From Metopolophium dirhodum (lineage: Eukaryota > Arthropoda > Insecta > Hemiptera > Aphididae), in NCBI RefSeq assembly GCF_019925205.1, contig NC_083560.1:20169145-20233144 (forward strand): a stretch of 64,000 nt of DNA, in the 5' to 3' direction. The notes under the pieces were generated by a model. That model saw nothing but the letters and a program-made list of their open reading frames with translations, did no database searches and had not been told where the DNA came from. Of this stretch, positions 60,259 to 64,000 are shown in pieces; position 1 is the first letter of the stretch, and every line of letters starts with the position of its first letter. The position numbers were made by a program, and so were the translations under genes.

Positions 60259-61712
60259 AGATTCTAAGCGAAGCGATGAATGTATTGATTTTATAATGAT
60301 GTGTGTTTTTTTTTTAAATTTTTAAATTGTTGTGTCTGTCATCACCTTTTAGGACAGTAAAAATGTTTAGATTTTCTTCAACAGTAACTTTTCTGATAGG
60401 AAAGTGAATATAGTTGGTACTTTGGGGGGGGTCAAAAGTAAAAATTTCTCAGTAGTTTTCAAACGCGACGTGAAAAACAAAAGAAAAATTAAAGAAAAAC
60501 GGGAAATTTTACGCAAAATCTGTTTTCGAAAAAATCAATTTTGGTTTTTGGTGCAACTCTAAAACAAATGACCGTAGGTACATGACATTTTGACTGAATG
60601 TTTATATTAGCATTTTCTATACATCATTACATTTTCCAAATATTTTGACTTATTATGAGCTGTTTACGGACGTTTTCAGTTTCCATTTTTTTAGTTTTTT
60701 TTCCATAAATATCAATAAAATTTTATTTGTTGGTTAAAAATCTTGAAAATTTAATAGAAGGCTCCAAGGTTATTGTTTCAAAGGCAGATAAAAAAAATTC
60801 AAAATCCATAGTCACATTTTTTTTTTATAAAGATTTAAAGTTCAAATATTGACAAAATACGTAAAATTGACAAAATTTGAAAATTATTTTAAGCTAGAAA
60901 TTCATAAAAAATTTTTGTTTAAATCTAAGGTTTGAAAACGTAATACAATATTCCTCATAAGTTTGTCTACCTTTACCAAAAAAAAAAATGTCTACAAGAA
61001 AGTCAAATTAAATTTTTATGAACGTTTGAAATTTATATTTTTACAACATTTGATATACCCTCGATTTTCATATTACGATTTTCTTATTTTGTTCTAATTA
61101 AAAAACGTATGACTGTGAATACTTGAAAATTTCACTGAATGGTTTATATTACCATTTTCTTTACACGATAAAATTTTGAAATTAATTTTACTCGTTTTAA
61201 GCTGTTTGCAGACATTGTTAGTTTTCAATTTTTTTAGTTTTTTTTTCTATAATTATCAATAAAATTTTATTTGTTGGGTAAAAAAGCGTGAAAATTTAAT
61301 GCAAGACGTCTGATATATTGTTACAATAGAAGTTGAAAAAATATTAATAATACATAAGCACAATTTTTTTTTATAAGCATTTATAGTTCAAATTTTGACA
61401 AAATGTATCAAATTTAATATTTAATAATTATTTTGTAGTTAAAAATTTATAAAATGTTCAACTTTTATTGCTAAGGATTCAAAATTTAAAACAAGGCTCC
61501 ACGTAAATAGGTAAATATATAAATTACTTTATTCACAGTAATATCATCAAATATATTTAGTAATATCATAGGCTGACTGACCGTTTTCGCTCAGAATTGT
61601 TTTTCTTATACAATGATATTATATCATTGAATTAAAATTTAACACCATCCATTACAGTGACCCACTTGTAACCTACTGTACAGCAGAGCAACATCCACTT
61701 ACCCACCTTTTT
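60259..61712 (-). repeat. full-length family A element, reverse (about 1.45 kb)
   Basis: Begins GATTCTAAGCGAAGCGATG and ends CATCCACTTACCCACC. It mirrors the order of the 49077-50827 copy with a shorter interior. GATTCTAAGCGAA at 60260 and TTTTCGCTCAGAATT near 61584-61598 form the same inverted pair. It carries a G-run (TTTGGGGGGGGTC) near 60423. Confidence 0.7.
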
Positions 61713-62236
61713 TAAAACTGATGGTATGTGTTAACGCGCATATCATTAAAATATATAGTTATACCTTATACCTATATACTAGTCTACTTCATATATATAA
61801 TATAATCTAGCAAGTAGACTGGACCTTGTTCATCATTACTGACCATGCATATAAATCTTATACAAAAAGATTAAAATTCTTCGAAATAATTGTGTATATT
61901 TTCTTTAATATGTTAAAAATTTTACTTATTCAAATTAATATTCTGTTTTTCTGTCATTATTAAGTGCTAAATATGAATTATATTTTGTTTATTAATTAGT
62001 AATTACTACCTATATATAATATTCTATGAAACTTCAAAATAAGCATGCATAATAATATATTTAGCTCTGAAATAGATAAATAAATATAATACGTCCAACA
62101 CTATAAAATTTAGAAAAAAATATACGCTCGTAGAAGTTGTAGGTATACTACGGTTATCCCTTATCCATTACCAAGTGTATAAAAATTATGTGCTTAAGTA
62201 ATCAAAAACCAAAAACTACCTCTCGTGGAAACCGTT
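61713..62236. other. no gene seen
   Basis: AT-rich DNA with no recognised exon, terminal repeat or RNA gene. Confidence 0.35.
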
Positions 62237-62850
62237 TTTATATCGTCAAGCTACGCAGTAGTTTTATAAGACATTCTATATAATAATATACCTACATCAT
62301 AATTTCATCGGCAGACTGCGGAGGCGTCAGACGTGTCCATTAAATGACCCCATAATAATAATATTATCTCACGATAATGGATATTATATTATATTATTAC
62401 ATCGGTCGTATCAAATCCATTAAAACCGAACCCTGTATCCATTGTTTGTGCTAACGAACACAGATTGGAAGACCTTAACACTGCAGGCGGAGTTTCCATC
62501 ATAGACTCATATTATGGGTAAGAAAATAACACTGGCACCGGTTACATTAGTCCTATTGATTACCTTTTTATCTTACCAGTTTTCTTGGGGAGTCAACAAT
62601 CGCCCCGTTAAACTACGCAGTAGATTTATAAAACTATATAGATACACACCACTTTACTAATATACAGTATTTTGCCGGGCAGACAGTGGTGCCGGCAGAT
62701 GTGGGGTCCGATAAGTTAATATATATAATAATTTAGGGACTTGTAATATAGATTTTATTATCACCGTACGATAATGGAATAACTATATAATTTACATCGC
62801 TAGTATAAAATCCATTAAACTGAAATCCTGTATCCAACGTCCGTGTCATA
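62237..62850. repeat. diverged tandem duplication, period about 375 bp
   Basis: A segment with CTACGCAGTAGTTTTATAA, GGCAGACTGCGGAGGCGTC, ACGATAATGGAT and ATCCATTAAAACCGAACCC (62237-62455) is repeated with divergence at 62611-62850 (CTACGCAGTAGATTTATAA, GGCAGACAGTGGTGCCGGC, ACGATAATGGAA, ATCCATTAAACTGAAATCC). Confidence 0.65.
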
Positions 62851-63000
62851 TCCAGGAATTTAGAATCATTTTTTTTAACACATTTGACGAGTTTTTTATA
62901 ATTCTATCCAGTATTCGTATGAAACAAGCTAAATTATATATCACATGTGTATGACATATCTTTATATCATAATATATTATTATAATTTATTACCAGAGTC

Positions 63001-63014
63001 ACCCGTTAACGGGT
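63001..63014. repeat. perfect 14-bp palindrome followed by a T run
   Basis: ACCCGTTAACGGGT, then CTTTTTTT. In a bacterium this would look like an intrinsic terminator. Here it is more likely part of a decayed transposon end. Confidence 0.5.
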
Positions 63015-63092
63015 CTTTTTTTACAAGTAAAAAACCAAAAAAAAATTGTCTCGCTACGCTTGAACAAACATGATACAATATACTTACAAAAT

Positions 63093-63570
63093 AACTATAT
63101 ACTTACCTACTCATTAGTCATATATTCTTGCTACACTTAGGTATTGTCTTTTACAACATATTTAAACACATGAACCTAATACAATTTATACAAATTAATA
63201 AAATCAACAAATTAATACAAATTAATAAATTATTACATACACTACATGTCTACATATTATCATTATTACTTTCAAACTCATGTCTCATGGTATATGGTAT
63301 ATTCTATACCTAGCTATGAATTATTGAATGATAGACGACTATATGGACTATATGGAAATAGGTACCTATACTATGTTTGAAATTTTAAATATTATAAAAC
63401 AATAACATTATCCTAAAAATTATAAAAGTTGATAAAAATTTAAGCAATATCGAATATTATAATCGAACAACAAGCTACAGAGTCACAGTACTGCAGTAGT
63501 AGGTACAATATAATATGTAGTATGATACATGGCAATATCGTATGCGGGCAACTCGATGCCCCGGCGGCTA
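63093..63570. repeat. segmental duplication copy 2 (copy 1 at 48557-49023)
   Basis: See copy 1. After GGCGGCTA this copy joins directly to a family A interior segment (63571-63745, matching about 49338-49512). Copy 1 has a family A 5' end in between. Confidence 0.85.
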
Positions 63571-63756
63571 ACCTAAATTTTGTCAAAATTCAAACTTTAA
63601 ATGCTTATGAAAAAAAATTGTGCCTATGAATTTTTAATATTTTAAAACTGCTATTGTAACATTATATCCTTAACTATATTACCTTGCATTAATATTTCAC
63701 GCTTCTTTACCCAACAAATAAAATTTTATTAATATTGATAGAAAAAAAAACTAAAA

Positions 63757-64000
63757 AAAGGTGGGTAAGTGGATGTTGCTCTGCTGTACATTAGGTTACA
63801 AGTGGGTCACTGTAATGGATGGTGTTAAATTTGAATTCAATGATATAATATCATTGTATAAGAAAAACGATTCTGAGCGAAAATGGTCAGTCAGGCTATG
63901 ATAGGAGCCTATGAAATAAGTATATTTGATGATATTATTGTGAATAAAGTAATTTATATATAACCTATTTACGTGGAGCCATGTTTTAAATTTTCAATCC
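63757..64000 (+). repeat. family A 5' end, cut by the window edge
   Basis: GGTGGGTAAGTGGATGTTGC through GATTCTGAGCGAAAATGG to TTTTCAATCC at the last base. It follows immediately after the family A interior fragment at 63571-63745, so two partial copies are joined head to tail. Confidence 0.7.

Noticed and set aside
63001..63022. Bacterial intrinsic terminator (symbiont DNA)
   Set aside because: The surrounding DNA is intron-bearing eukaryotic sequence and no bacterial coding region is nearby.

Overview
The window looks like a nuclear scaffold from an aphid or a close hemipteran relative. This is inference: the DNA is very AT-rich, introns are short with insect-type splice sites, TAGGTA-type motifs are frequent, and there are many decayed hAT, MULE, Helitron-like, SINE and MITE copies. 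No tRNA, rRNA, CRISPR or prokaryotic operon is visible.

One intact gene is present: threonyl-tRNA synthetase on the + strand (3444-10627). I rebuilt 15 coding exons that join in frame into 723 codons, including a first exon that could encode a mitochondrial targeting peptide ahead of a second, better-placed ATG. A non-coding 5' exon may lie at about 1647-1776. Left of it is a frameshifted FLYWCH/MULE transposase remnant (126-780, - strand). Right of it are a tRNA-derived SINE, a nested palindrome holding a mariner-type MITE, and a complete but dead hAT element (12517-14833) with a perfect 8-bp target duplication.

The dominant structure is a tandem array of large units, 15391 to about 40836: six full units and one truncated unit, 3.55 to 4.9 kb each. 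Each unit contains a CA microsatellite, a piece of a dispersed AT-rich repeat (called family A here), a Helitron-like 3' terminus, and a frameshifted terminal-exon fragment of an ML-domain (NPC2-like) gene. The last, truncated unit ends before the Helitron and ML parts. The first unit also holds an inverted copy of about 1.04 kb, giving a palindrome of about 2.6 kb with the ML fragment in both arms. This array is the most unusual object in the window.

From 40.8 to 64 kb no intact gene was found. The region is layered transposon debris: family A copies in both orientations, a second FLYWCH/MULE remnant, hAT MITEs, a tRNA-type SINE, a TTAA-flanked foldback MITE, a LINE reverse transcriptase scrap, and a 7.95-kb interval (51499-59448) bounded by hAT-like ends with identical 8-bp flanks. 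A segment at 48.6 kb is duplicated at 63.1 kb.
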